A stretch of 64,000 nucleotides of DNA from Cellulomonas fengjieae (GTDB lineage: Bacteria; Actinomycetota; Actinomycetes; Actinomycetales; Cellulomonadaceae): assembly GCF_018388465.1 (NCBI RefSeq), contig NZ_CP074404.1:1488001-1552000 (forward strand), written 5' to 3'. Position 1 is the stretch's first letter; every line of letters begins with the position of its first letter. Both the position numbers and the translations under genes were made by a program. The notes below the pieces were generated by a model. It did not search any database. It was not told the origin of the DNA and worked only from the letters and a program-made list of their open reading frames with translations. Positions 18,293 through 25,539 of this stretch are shown here, piece after piece.

Positions 18293-18328
18293 CCGTCGGG
18301 CCGCACCCTGCTGGGTGCGGCCCGACGG
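18293..18328. terminator. Bidirectional terminator hairpin between ldh and lexA
   Basis: Perfect 16-bp inverted repeat (18293-18308 with 18313-18328) around a TGCT loop, placed between two convergent stop codons. No U-tract, as usual for such GC-rich terminators. Confidence 0.8.
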
Positions 18329-18333
18329 CTGTG

Positions 18334-19086
18334 TCACAGGCTGCGCAGCACGCTGACGACCCGGCCCAGGATGGTGGACTCGTCACCCGGGATGGGGGAG
18401 TAGGCGGCGTTGTGGGGCATGAGCCAGACGTGCCCGTCGATCCGCTTGAACGTCTTGACCGTGGCCTCGCCGTCGATCATCGCGGCGACGATCTCGCCGT
18501 TCTCCGCGACCGGCTGGCGCCGCACCACGACCCAGTCGCCGTCGCAGATCGCCGCGTCGACCATGGAGTCGCCGCTCACCTTGAGCAGGAAGAGGTCGCC
18601 GTCGCCGACCAGCTGACGGGGGAGCGGGAAGACGTCCTCCACCGCCTGCTCGGCGAGGATGGGCCCACCTGCCGCGATCCGCCCCACGACCGGGACGTAG
18701 GAGGGGGCGGGCAGGCGCTCGCCGTCCCCCTGGTCGGGGAAGCTCGCCCGGCGGCCGTCCGGCGCCGTCCACGTGCCCACGCCGCGCGAGTCGTCCGCGT
18801 GCACGACCTCGATGGCGCGAGGACGGTTCGGGTCCCGGCGCAGGTATCCCTTGCGCTCGAGCGCCATGAGCTGGTGCTTGACGCTCGACGGGCTGGTGAG
18901 GCCGACGGCCTCCCCGATCTCGCGCATGCTCGGCGGGTAGCCGCGGGACTCGACCGACGTCCGGATGGTGTCCAGCACGAGCCGCTGCCGCGCCGTGAGC
19001 CCGTCGGGGCCGGGTGCGCCGTCGGGCAGCGTGTGGATGGTCGCCAGGTCCTTCTCGGGCTGGGACGTGTCCCCTGAGTCCGTCAC
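18334..19086 (-). CDS. lexA: SOS repressor LexA
   Basis: Represses DNA-damage genes and self-cleaves when RecA is activated. 250 residues from the GTG at 19086, which has a GAGGAGGAG ribosome-binding site; a start 12 codons upstream is in frame but lacks one. Winged helix (about 30-95, with the recognition helix in [10 protein letters not shown]), then the S24 peptidase domain. The autocleavage bond is Ala139-Gly140 and the catalytic dyad Ser174/Lys211. Its promoter carries a LexA box, so autoregulation is expected. Divergent from the LysM gene, as in mycobacteria and corynebacteria. Confidence 0.96.
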   Translation of the reverse strand: MTDSGDTSQPEKDLATIHTLPDGAPGPDGLTARQRLVLDTIRTSVESRGYPPSMREIGEAVGLTSPSSVKHQLMALERKGYLRRDPNRPRAIEVVHADDSRGVGTWTAPDGRRASFPDQGDGERLPAPSYVPVVGRIAAGGPILAEQAVEDVFPLPRQLVGDGDLFLLKVSGDSMVDAAICDGDWVVVRRQPVAENGEIVAAMIDGEATVKTFKRIDGHVWLMPHNAAYSPIPGDESTILGRVVSVLRSL

Positions 19087-19234
19087 TGCGCTCCTCCTCG
19101 TCCGGCGGCCGCCTCGCAGCACGCTCAGCCTTCTCCGCCTGGTCCAGCCCGGGTCCGCGGAACCGTGACCTGCGCCGACGGTGGCTGCCCGGCGGCAGTG
19201 TCAGTGGCTCGTGGTCCGCTTGTGCTGCATCGCC

Positions 19235-19263
19235 AGCCTAGGGATGTCGGAGCCGAAGATCAA
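19235..19263 (-). promoter_or_regulatory. lexA promoter
   Basis: On the minus strand: -35 TTGATC (19263-19258), 17-nt spacer, -10 TAGGCT (19240-19235). The -35 overlaps LexA box 1. The leader to the GTG at 19086 would be about 140 nt. Confidence 0.65.
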
Positions 19264-19275
19264 ACATCTGTTCGA
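19260..19275. promoter_or_regulatory. LexA operator (SOS box 1)
   Basis: TCAAACATCTGTTCGA matches the actinobacterial SOS palindrome TCGAAC-N4-GTTCGA at 11 of 12 defined positions and covers the lexA -35 element. Confidence 0.85.
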
Positions 19276-19328
19276 TCGTGTCTCTCGACAGTGTCGGTGG
19301 ATGCTGGTAGACATCGTACAGACGTTCG

Positions 19329-19344
19329 ACGAACAGGCGTTCGA
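19329..19344. promoter_or_regulatory. LexA operator (SOS box 2)
   Basis: ACGAACAGGCGTTCGA, 11 of 12 defined positions of the SOS palindrome, 47 bp upstream of the LysM gene start. It is well placed to repress that gene rather than lexA. Confidence 0.8.
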
Positions 19345-19390
19345 CGATCAGCGGTACCCCGGTCAGCCGGGCCGAGCAGGAGCGAGAGAC

Positions 19391-19900
19391 GTGATGAGCG
19401 CGATGGTGATGGGACCGGCGATGTCGACCGTGGCACCCCAGCGGGTGGCTGAGCGCGTGGCGTACCGCATACCCAACCGTGTGCCCAACCGCATGCCCGA
19501 CCGCATGTCCAACCGCATGTCCCGCGGTACCGCCCGACCCACGACCCCTCACGGGGCAGAGCGCGTGGCGGACTCCGCCGTGGGTGCGCCCTCCGCGGCC
19601 GTGTCCGCTGCGCACCTGCGCCTCACCACGCGCGGCCGGGTCGTCCTGTGGCTGCTCGCGGCCACGGTCGTGGCGCTCGTCACGCTGCTCGGGAGCCAGG
19701 CGTCCGCGGACGGGCCGGTCACCGCGCAGGAGGTCCAGCGCCACGTGGTGCAGCCGGGCGAGACGCTGTGGCAGATCGCCGAGTCGGTGGCCACGCCGTC
19801 GCAGGACGTGCGGGACGTCGTGGTCGCACTGGTCGACCTCAACGAGCTGCCCGACGCGGGGCTCATGGCCGGCCAGGTCATCGTCGTCCCGGCACGCTGA
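19391..19900 (+). CDS. LysM-domain membrane protein, probable SOS-induced division inhibitor (ChiZ/Rv2719c position)
   Basis: 169 residues from GTG 19391 (AGGAG 8 nt upstream; ATG 19394 is an alternative). Order: a short N-terminus, an odd run of four-residue units of the form Arg-x-Pro/Ser-Asn/Asp (about 22-45), one membrane helix (about 86-105, [18 protein letters not shown]), then an extracytoplasmic LysM domain starting [14 protein letters not shown]. LysM binds peptidoglycan. In Mycobacterium tuberculosis the gene divergent from lexA, Rv2719c/ChiZ, has the same membrane-LysM design, is damage-induced and blocks division. Two LexA boxes in the shared region support the same role here; function is inferred. 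Confidence 0.78.
   Translation: MMSAMVMGPAMSTVAPQRVAERVAYRIPNRVPNRMPDRMSNRMSRGTARPTTPHGAERVADSAVGAPSAAVSAAHLRLTTRGRVVLWLLAATVVALVTLLGSQASADGPVTAQEVQRHVVQPGETLWQIAESVATPSQDVRDVVVALVDLNELPDAGLMAGQVIVVPAR
19454..19525 (+). repeat. 12-bp tandem repeat inside the LysM gene
   Basis: Six consecutive 12-bp units, consensus CGCATGCCCAAC, the first one diverged. In frame, they encode the Arg-(Val/Ile/Met)-(Pro/Ser)-(Asn/Asp) repeats of the cytoplasmic segment. Confidence 0.8.
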
Positions 19901-19959
19901 CGCTGAGCACGGCGACACGGCGACACGGCGCGCGGCACACGCGCGCGGGACACGGCGGT

Positions 19960-20034
19960 CGGCGACACAGCACGCGGCGACACAGCACGCGGCGACACAG
20001 TGGTCGGCGACACAGCGGTCGGCGACACAGCGCG
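19960..20034 (+). repeat. 15-bp intergenic tandem repeat
   Basis: Five units of 15 bp with constant core CGGCGACACAG and a variable last four bases (CACG, CACG, TGGT, CGGT, CGCG). Looser 9-bp ACACGGCG-type copies continue upstream to about 19907. It fills most of the gap after the LysM stop. No reading frame or spacer-repeat organisation is visible. Confidence 0.85.
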
Positions 20035-20079
20035 GTACCGGGTCGAGCCGGTGCCGTAGGAGGGACGGGGGGTCCCCCG

Positions 20080-20111
20080 CGAAGGCGGCCATCAGGTGAT
20101 GGCCGCCTTCG
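20080..20111. terminator. Terminator hairpin between LysM gene and nrdR
   Basis: Perfect 15-bp inverted repeat (20080-20094 with 20097-20111). It separates the SOS-controlled LysM transcript from the nrdR promoter. Confidence 0.7.
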
Positions 20112-20133
20112 TGCATCCCCGGCGCGACGCGCC

Positions 20134-20162
20134 TTGCGACGGCGGGACGCGTGGCCTAGCGT
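20134..20162 (+). promoter_or_regulatory. nrdR promoter
   Basis: -35 TTGCGA (20134-20139), 17-nt spacer, -10 TAGCGT (20157-20162), directly after the terminator; leader of about 70 nt. Confidence 0.6.
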
Positions 20163-20238
20163 CACGGAGGCGTTCACGGCGCGATCGTCGTCGTCGGCAG
20201 TCGTCCGGCCGTCACGCGCCAGCTCGAAGGGGATCACG

Positions 20239-20802
20239 GTGCACTGTCCGTTCTGCCGCCATCCGGACTCGCGGGTCGTCGACTCGCGCACCTCGGACGA
20301 CGGGTCGACCATCCGACGACGGCGGCAGTGCCCGCAGTGCAACCGCCGCTTCACCACCGTCGAGACCGCCAGCCTCTCGGTGGTGAAGCGCTCCGGAGCC
20401 ACCGAGCCGTTCAGCCGCGAGAAGATCGCCGGCGGCGTGCGCAAGGCGTGCCAGGGACGTCCGGTGAGCGAGGACGACCTGGCGCTGCTGGCCCAGAAGG
20501 TCGAGGAGACCCTGCGCGGTGCGGGCTCGGCGGAGATCGACGCGTACGAGATCGGCCTGGCCATCCTCGGCCCGCTGCGTGAGCTCGACGAGGTCGCCTA
20601 CCTCCGGTTCGCGAGCGTCTACCAGGCGTTCGACTCGCTGGAGGACTTCGAGGCGGCGATCACCGTGCTGCGCGCGGAGCACGAGTCCTCGCCGGTGGGC
20701 GAGGGGGGTGTGCCCGAGGAGGGCGGGCCGGTCGAGCGGGGCGGGCCAGTCGAGCAGGGCGGGCCGGTCGAGCCGGCCGACGACGGCGTCCGGTCCAGCT
20801 GA
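20239..20802 (+). CDS. nrdR: Transcriptional repressor NrdR of ribonucleotide reductase genes
   Basis: Nucleotide-sensing repressor of nrd operons. It has an N-terminal zinc ribbon (CPFC at 3-6 and CPQC about residue 31-34), RRRRQC basic stretch, and an ATP-cone domain (about 48-138). Start is the GTG at 20239, giving HCPFC immediately, as in other NrdR, with a GAAGGGGA ribosome-binding site. At 187 residues it is about 30 longer than usual, because of a C-terminal tail with three GGPVE repeats. No nrd gene is in the window. nrdR next to lexA is common in actinobacteria. Confidence 0.94.
   Translation: MHCPFCRHPDSRVVDSRTSDDGSTIRRRRQCPQCNRRFTTVETASLSVVKRSGATEPFSREKIAGGVRKACQGRPVSEDDLALLAQKVEETLRGAGSAEIDAYEIGLAILGPLRELDEVAYLRFASVYQAFDSLEDFEAAITVLRAEHESSPVGEGGVPEEGGPVERGGPVEQGGPVEPADDGVRSS
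20721..20774 (+). repeat. 18-bp tandem repeat in the nrdR tail
   Basis: Three 18-bp units beginning GGGCGGGCC, differing at one or two positions and encoding the Gly-Gly-Pro-Val-Glu repeats at the NrdR C-terminus. Confidence 0.8.
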
Positions 20803-20846
20803 GCGCCGCGCCGTGGGCGGGGCGCGCCCGACCCGGCGGGAGCAAC

Positions 20847-20852
20847 TAGGTT
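20847..20852 (+). promoter_or_regulatory. -10 element of the S9 peptidase gene, leaderless
   Basis: TAGGTT with 6 nt before the GTG at 20859. Confidence 0.6.
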
Positions 20853-20858
20853 CGTCGC

Positions 20859-22853
20859 GTGCTTCCTACGGATATCGAGCTCCTCCACGTCCCTGGTCCG
20901 CCCGCCGCGCTGCCGGACGGCACGCGCGCCGTCGTGTCGGTCGTGCGGCCGGACCTGGCCGACGACGAGTACGTCGGGCACCTGTGGTCCGTCGACCTCG
21001 AGGGTGACGACGCCCCGCGTCCCCTGACGCGGGGTCACCGTGACACCGCCCCGGACGTCAGCCCGGACGGTCGGTGGGTGGTGTTCCTGCGTGCCGAGCA
21101 CGAGGGAAAGCCGCAGGTGCACGTCGTCGAGGCGGCCGGCGGCGAGCCGATCCGGCTCACCGACGCACCCCTGGGCGCCTCCGAGCCCCGGTTCTCGCCG
21201 GACGGCACGCGGATCGTGTACCTCGCGCGGGTGCCGGAGGAGGGCCGCTACTCGGCCGACGGTTCGCCCGGCGCGGAAGAGCCGCGGCACATCACCGAGC
21301 TGCGGTACCGGGCCGACGGGATCGGGTTCGTGCGGGACCGCCCGCAGCACGCGTTCGTCGTCGACGTCCCGGTGGACGGGGAGCGCCCGGCCGCGCTCCC
21401 GGAGCCGGTCGCCCTGACCGCCGGTGACATCGGTGTCGCGGGGGTGCGGTGGCTGCCGTCGGGGGAGGCGCTCGTGGGGGTCAGCGCCCGGCACGCCTCG
21501 CGGGAGTCGGACCTGCGCAGCGACGCGGTGCTCATCGACGCGTCCCCGGCCGGCGACCCGGCACCGCCCGTACCGCTCACCGACGCCGACCAGGGCAGCC
21601 GGCTGGGTGTCGACGCCGTGCTTCCGTCGTCGGACGGCAGCACTTTGTGGCTGCTGGCCAGCGACCTGGGTCCGACCGGTCGCGACTTCGTGGCCGCGCA
21701 GGTGGGGCTCTACCGCCTCCCGTTGGGTGCCGCCGGTGGGGCGCCCGAGCGCCTGACCGATCCCGAGAGCGACCAGCTGGCGGGCGCCCTGGCGGAGCTG
21801 GACGGCGACCCCCTGGTAATCGTCGAGCGGCGGGGTGCGGCGCACCTGGTGCGGGTCGCGGCCGACGGGACGGCCACCACGCTGGTGGGTGGGACGTCCG
21901 TCGTCACCGGCGTCGCGGTCGCATCGCGGACCGGGCGCGTCGTGGTGACCGCGGCGTCGCCGTCGTCGTCCGGCGAGGTGCTCTCCGTCGACGCGGCGAG
22001 CGGCAGGGTCCAGACGCGCACGGACCTGTCCGCCCCGCTGCGGGAGACCGGTCGAGTCCGGGAGCCGGTCGAGCTGGTGGCGACCGCACCGGACGGCTAC
22101 GAGGTGCACGGCTGGGTGGTGACGCCCGACGAGCAGCGCTACGGCTCCGGGCCGCACCCGACGATCCTCCTGATCCACGGCGGACCCTTCGCCCAGTACA
22201 CGCACGCCCTGTTCGACGAGGTGCAGGTGCTGGTCGAGGCGGGGTACGGGGTCGTCCTCGGCAACCCTCGCGGGTCCTCCGGCTACGGACGGGAGCACGG
22301 GCTGGCGATCCGCGGCGCGTTCGGCACGGTGGACACCGAGGACGTGCTCGCGCTGCTCGGCTCCGCGCTCGAGGACCCCGCGCTGGACGGCGAGCGGGTG
22401 GGCGTGATGGGTGGCTCGTACGGCGGCTACCTCACCGCGTGGCTGACCACGCGCACCGACCGGTTCGCGGCGGCGATCGTCGAGCGTGGCTTCCTGGACC
22501 CGATCAGCTTCGTGGGGTCCAGCGACATCGGCTGGTTCTTCGGCCTCGAGTACCTCGGGGACGCGAACGACGAGCACGGTGCCGTGGCCCTTGCCGCCCA
22601 GTCGCCGATGGCGCACGTGGGCGACGTCCGCACACCGACCCTGGTCATCCACTCCGAGCAGGACTGGCGGTGCCCGGTCGAGCAGGGGCAGCGCTGGTTC
22701 GTCGAGCTCAAGCGTCGGGGCGTGGAGACGGAGCTCCTCCTGTTCCCGGGCGAGGGGCACGAGCTCACCCGCTCGGGGCGTCCGCGACACCGCAAGGTCC
22801 GGTTCGACCACGTGCTGCGGTGGTGGTCGACGCACCTGCCGATCGAGGGCTGA
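20859..22853 (+). CDS. S9 family peptidase (acylaminoacyl/prolyl oligopeptidase type)
   Basis: Serine peptidase of 664 residues. The N-terminal half is a beta-propeller with WD40-like PD40 motifs (DVSPDGRWVVFLR, RFSPDGTRIVYLA); the C-terminal half is an alpha/beta hydrolase. Catalytic triad: Ser520 in GGSYGG, Asp602 in SEQDWR, His634 in GEGHELTRSG. The oxyanion-region HGGP motif is also present. No signal peptide, so it probably trims short peptides in the cytoplasm. GTG start is 6 nt after a TAGGTT -10 element. It ends 3 nt from the convergent aldo/keto reductase gene. Confidence 0.9.
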   Translation: MLPTDIELLHVPGPPAALPDGTRAVVSVVRPDLADDEYVGHLWSVDLEGDDAPRPLTRGHRDTAPDVSPDGRWVVFLRAEHEGKPQVHVVEAAGGEPIRLTDAPLGASEPRFSPDGTRIVYLARVPEEGRYSADGSPGAEEPRHITELRYRADGIGFVRDRPQHAFVVDVPVDGERPAALPEPVALTAGDIGVAGVRWLPSGEALVGVSARHASRESDLRSDAVLIDASPAGDPAPPVPLTDADQGSRLGVDAVLPSSDGSTLWLLASDLGPTGRDFVAAQVGLYRLPLGAAGGAPERLTDPESDQLAGALAELDGDPLVIVERRGAAHLVRVAADGTATTLVGGTSVVTGVAVASRTGRVVVTAASPSSSGEVLSVDAASGRVQTRTDLSAPLRETGRVREPVELVATAPDGYEVHGWVVTPDEQRYGSGPHPTILLIHGGPFAQYTHALFDEVQVLVEAGYGVVLGNPRGSSGYGREHGLAIRGAFGTVDTEDVLALLGSALEDPALDGERVGVMGGSYGGYLTAWLTTRTDRFAAAIVERGFLDPISFVGSSDIGWFFGLEYLGDANDEHGAVALAAQSPMAHVGDVRTPTLVIHSEQDWRCPVEQGQRWFVELKRRGVETELLLFPGEGHELTRSGRPRHRKVRFDHVLRWWSTHLPIEG

Positions 22854-22856
22854 GCC

Positions 22857-23879
22857 TCAGCGGTCGCTCGAGCGCGAGCCCCACAGGTTGATGCCGACGT
22901 CGACGGCGTGCGGCTCGATGGCAGCCAGCTCCTGCTCCGAGAGCGGGGGCTGACTGACCGCCGCGAGGTTCTCGTCGAGCTGCTCGACGGTCCGCGCCCC
23001 GACCAGGACCGACGTGATGCGTGCGTCCCGCAGCACCCAGGCGAGCGCGAGCTGCGGGAGCGTGCGCCCGCCCTGCCGAGCGATCGCGTCGAGGGCGCGC
23101 ACGTGGCCGAGCGCCTCGTCGGTGAGCCACTCGGGCCGCAGGGGTCCGCCCCGCCCCGCCCGCGAGTCGGCGGGCACGCCGTGCAGGTAGCGCGTGCTGA
23201 GCATGCCCTGGGCCAGCGGGGAGAAGGCCACGACCGCCAGCCCCGCATCGTGAGCGACATCGAGCAGCGACCGGCCGTCGGTTCCCGGCTGCTCCACCCA
23301 GCGGTTGAGCAGCGAGTAGGCCGGCTGGTGCACCGTCAGGGGCAGCCCCAGCTCGCGGGCGACGTGCAGCGCCTCGACGGTACGGTCTGCCGAGTAGGAC
23401 GAGATGCCCGCGTACCGCGCCTTGCCGGACCGGACGGCCCGTTCGAGCGCACCGAGGGTCTCCGCCAGGGGCGTGCTGGGGTCGAACCGGTGGCTGTAGA
23501 AGACGTCGACGGCGTCGAGACCGAGCCGGCGCAGCGACTCGTCGAGCGACGCGCGCAGGTACTTCGCCGAACCGTGCTCGCCGTACGGGCCGGGCCATGC
23601 GCGGTAGCCGGCCTTCGTGGTGATGAGCAGCTCGTCGCGGCGTCCCCGCAGGTCGCGGGCCAGCAGCCGGCCGACGGACTCCTCGGCGGCGAACGGCGGC
23701 GGTCCGTAGTTGTTGGCGAGGTCGAGGTGGACGACGCCCCGGTCCACGGCGTGCAGGACGAGCCGACGCTGCTGGTCGAACGCCGTCGCGGCGCCGAAGT
23801 TCTGCCACAGGCCCAGGGACACGACCGGCCACGACAGACCACCGGCACGCCGGTGGGGCAGATCGAGGGCTGCGGGCAC
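22857..23879 (-). CDS. Aldo/keto reductase (YghZ/Kv-beta-like)
   Basis: NADPH-dependent carbonyl reductase, 340 residues, of the AKR branch that includes E. coli YghZ (L-glyceraldehyde-3-phosphate reductase). The catalytic tetrad is visible: Asp53 and Tyr58 (HLDLANNYGP), Lys89 (ITTKAGY), His130 (FYSHRFD). The C-terminal cofactor segment VLVGARTVEQLDENLAA is also typical. GTG start at 23879 lies 7 nt after a TAGCGT -10 element. Substrate unknown; detoxification of small aldehydes is a reasonable inference. Confidence 0.88.
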   Translation of the reverse strand: MPAALDLPHRRAGGLSWPVVSLGLWQNFGAATAFDQQRRLVLHAVDRGVVHLDLANNYGPPPFAAEESVGRLLARDLRGRRDELLITTKAGYRAWPGPYGEHGSAKYLRASLDESLRRLGLDAVDVFYSHRFDPSTPLAETLGALERAVRSGKARYAGISSYSADRTVEALHVARELGLPLTVHQPAYSLLNRWVEQPGTDGRSLLDVAHDAGLAVVAFSPLAQGMLSTRYLHGVPADSRAGRGGPLRPEWLTDEALGHVRALDAIARQGGRTLPQLALAWVLRDARITSVLVGARTVEQLDENLAAVSQPPLSEQELAAIEPHAVDVGINLWGSRSSDR

Positions 23880-23886
23880 GCGAGAG

Positions 23887-23892
23887 ACGCTA
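23887..23892 (-). promoter_or_regulatory. -10 element of the aldo/keto reductase gene, leaderless
   Basis: TAGCGT on the minus strand, 7 nt from the GTG start at 23879. Confidence 0.5.
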
Positions 23893-23991
23893 CCCGCGTG
23901 AGAAGAGTTGGCGTCGCGGGCCCGAGTCGGTCAGGCTGAGCGGGTCGCGGGCGCAGACGTCCGTCGACACACAGCATCGAAGGAGACCCCC

Positions 23992-24192
23992 ATGGCCCAG
24001 GACGACGACAAGGCGACCACGGAGGCGGCGGTGAGCGAGGACACGAAGGCGAAGTTCCGCGAGGCGCTCGAGCGGAAGAAGACCAACCAGCACCGCACGT
24101 CCGACGGCTCGACCAACACCGGGCAGGTGCACGGTTCGGAGACCGCCGGTCCGTCCCAGCGACGGTTCCAGCGCAAGTCCGGCTCCGCCTGA
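23992..24192 (+). CDS. DUF5302 small protein
   Basis: 66-residue charged, probably disordered actinobacterial protein (DUF5302 family by its TKAKFREALERKK core and the Thr/Ser/Gly-rich middle). No cysteine, no membrane segment. ATG at 23992 has an AAGGAG ribosome-binding site 7 nt upstream. A perfect 19-bp direct repeat spans its stop codon. It is followed by a strong terminator. Function unknown. Confidence 0.75.
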   Translation: MAQDDDKATTEAAVSEDTKAKFREALERKKTNQHRTSDGSTNTGQVHGSETAGPSQRRFQRKSGSA

Positions 24193-24219
24193 GCCGAACG
24201 GCTCCGCCTGAGCCGAACG
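24182..24219 (+). repeat. 19-bp tandem duplication across a stop codon
   Basis: Two identical adjacent 19-mers (24182-24200 and 24201-24219). The first contains the last codons and the stop of the DUF5302 gene; the second is its untranslated copy. Confidence 0.85.
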
Positions 24220-24222
24220 ACC

Positions 24223-24254
24223 GAGGGGCCCGACCACGTGTGGTCGGGCCCCTC
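24223..24254. terminator. Bidirectional terminator between DUF5302 gene and serA
   Basis: Perfect 14-bp inverted repeat (24223-24236 with 24241-24254) around CGTG, between two convergent genes. Confidence 0.8.
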
Positions 24255-24268
24255 CGTCGTTGGTCGGG

Positions 24269-25468
24269 TCAGGACAGCAGACGCAGCCGGACCGACTCCG
24301 GGCGGGCGGACAGCGCGTCGATGACCGCGGAGTCGACGGGCGCACCGGCGTCGGTGACCACGTAGCCGATGTCCCCGCGGGTGGCGAGCAGCTGGCCCTC
24401 GATGTTGACCCCGTGCTCGGCGAGCGTGGCGTTGACCGCCGCGAGCACCCCGGGCACGTTGCGGTGCAGGTAGGCGAGGCGGTGCACGCCGGGCTGCGGG
24501 TCGAGCGCGAGGTTGGGCAGGTTGACGCTCAGGGTCGTCGACCCCGAGGCCAGGTAGTCGCGCACCTTGTGCGAGACGAACTGGCCGATGGCCTCCTGCG
24601 CCTCCTCGGTGGATCCGCCGGTGTGCGGCGTGAGGATGACGTTGGGCAGACCGCGCAGCTCCGACTCGAACGGGTCGCCGTTGCGCTTGGGCTCGACGGG
24701 GAAGACGTCGACGGCGGCACCGGCCACGTGACCCGCCACGATCGCGTCCCGCAGCGACGCATAGTCCACGACGAACCCGCGCGAGAGGTTGAGGAACACC
24801 GAGCCGGGCCGCATCCGCGCGAACTGCTTGGCACCGAACAGGCCGGCGTTGCCGCTGCGGCCGTCCACGTGCAGGGTGACGATGTCCGCCGTCTCCAGGA
24901 GCTCGTCGAGGGTGTCCATCCGCCGGGCGTTGCCCAGCGCCAGCTTCTCCGCGGTGTCGTAGAACACCACCGACATGCCGAGGTTCTCGGCGAGCACCGA
25001 CAGCTGCGTGCCGATGTTGCCGTAGCCGATGATCCCCAGCGTGCGGCCGCGGATCTCGTGGGCGCCCGTGGCCGACTTGTTCCAGATGCCGTCGTGCATC
25101 GCCCGGTCGAGCTCGGTCTGCCGGCGGGTCAGCGAGATGATGTCCGCGATCGCGATCTCCACCACGGACCGGGTGTTGGAGAACGGCGCGTTGAACACCG
25201 CGACGCCGCGCGCGGCCGCCTCGGCGAGGTCGATCTGGTTGGTGCCGATGCAGTAGGCGCCGATGGTCACGAGGGAGGGCGCCTGCGCGAGCACCTCGGC
25301 GGTGACCTGCGTCTTGGAGCGGATGCCCAGCAGGTGCACACCGTCGAGCGCCTCGACCAGCTCGGCCTCGTCGAGCGCCCCGGAGCGGGTCGTCACGTCG
25401 AAGCCGGCCGACTCGAGGATCGAGCGAGCCTGGGGGTGGAGGTTCTCGAGCAGCAGGGCCTTCAGCAC
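24269..25468 (-). CDS. serA: D-3-phosphoglycerate dehydrogenase SerA
   Basis: First step of serine synthesis, oxidising 3-phosphoglycerate to phosphohydroxypyruvate with NAD. 399 residues with a C-terminal ACT domain, so the short E. coli-like type rather than the long mycobacterial type. NAD site GYGNIGTQLS about 158-167; catalytic His in LTPHTGGSTEEAQ about 289-301; ACT domain about 325-399, expected to bind serine for feedback inhibition. GTG 25468 was chosen because the conserved protein begins at LKALLLENLHP; 19 further in-frame codons upstream are not conserved-looking. Confidence 0.92.
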   Translation of the reverse strand: MLKALLLENLHPQARSILESAGFDVTTRSGALDEAELVEALDGVHLLGIRSKTQVTAEVLAQAPSLVTIGAYCIGTNQIDLAEAAARGVAVFNAPFSNTRSVVEIAIADIISLTRRQTELDRAMHDGIWNKSATGAHEIRGRTLGIIGYGNIGTQLSVLAENLGMSVVFYDTAEKLALGNARRMDTLDELLETADIVTLHVDGRSGNAGLFGAKQFARMRPGSVFLNLSRGFVVDYASLRDAIVAGHVAGAAVDVFPVEPKRNGDPFESELRGLPNVILTPHTGGSTEEAQEAIGQFVSHKVRDYLASGSTTLSVNLPNLALDPQPGVHRLAYLHRNVPGVLAAVNATLAEHGVNIEGQLLATRGDIGYVVTDAGAPVDSAVIDALSARPESVRLRLLS

Positions 25469-25539
25469 GCCCCTATGGTGCGCCTCGCGGCCGGTGACGC
25501 CCACACCGGTCCGGCCCTCGGACACCCGTGAGACGGCAG

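Noticed and set aside
19960-20034. CRISPR array
   Set aside because: Units are contiguous 15-mers without unique spacers, and there are no cas genes.
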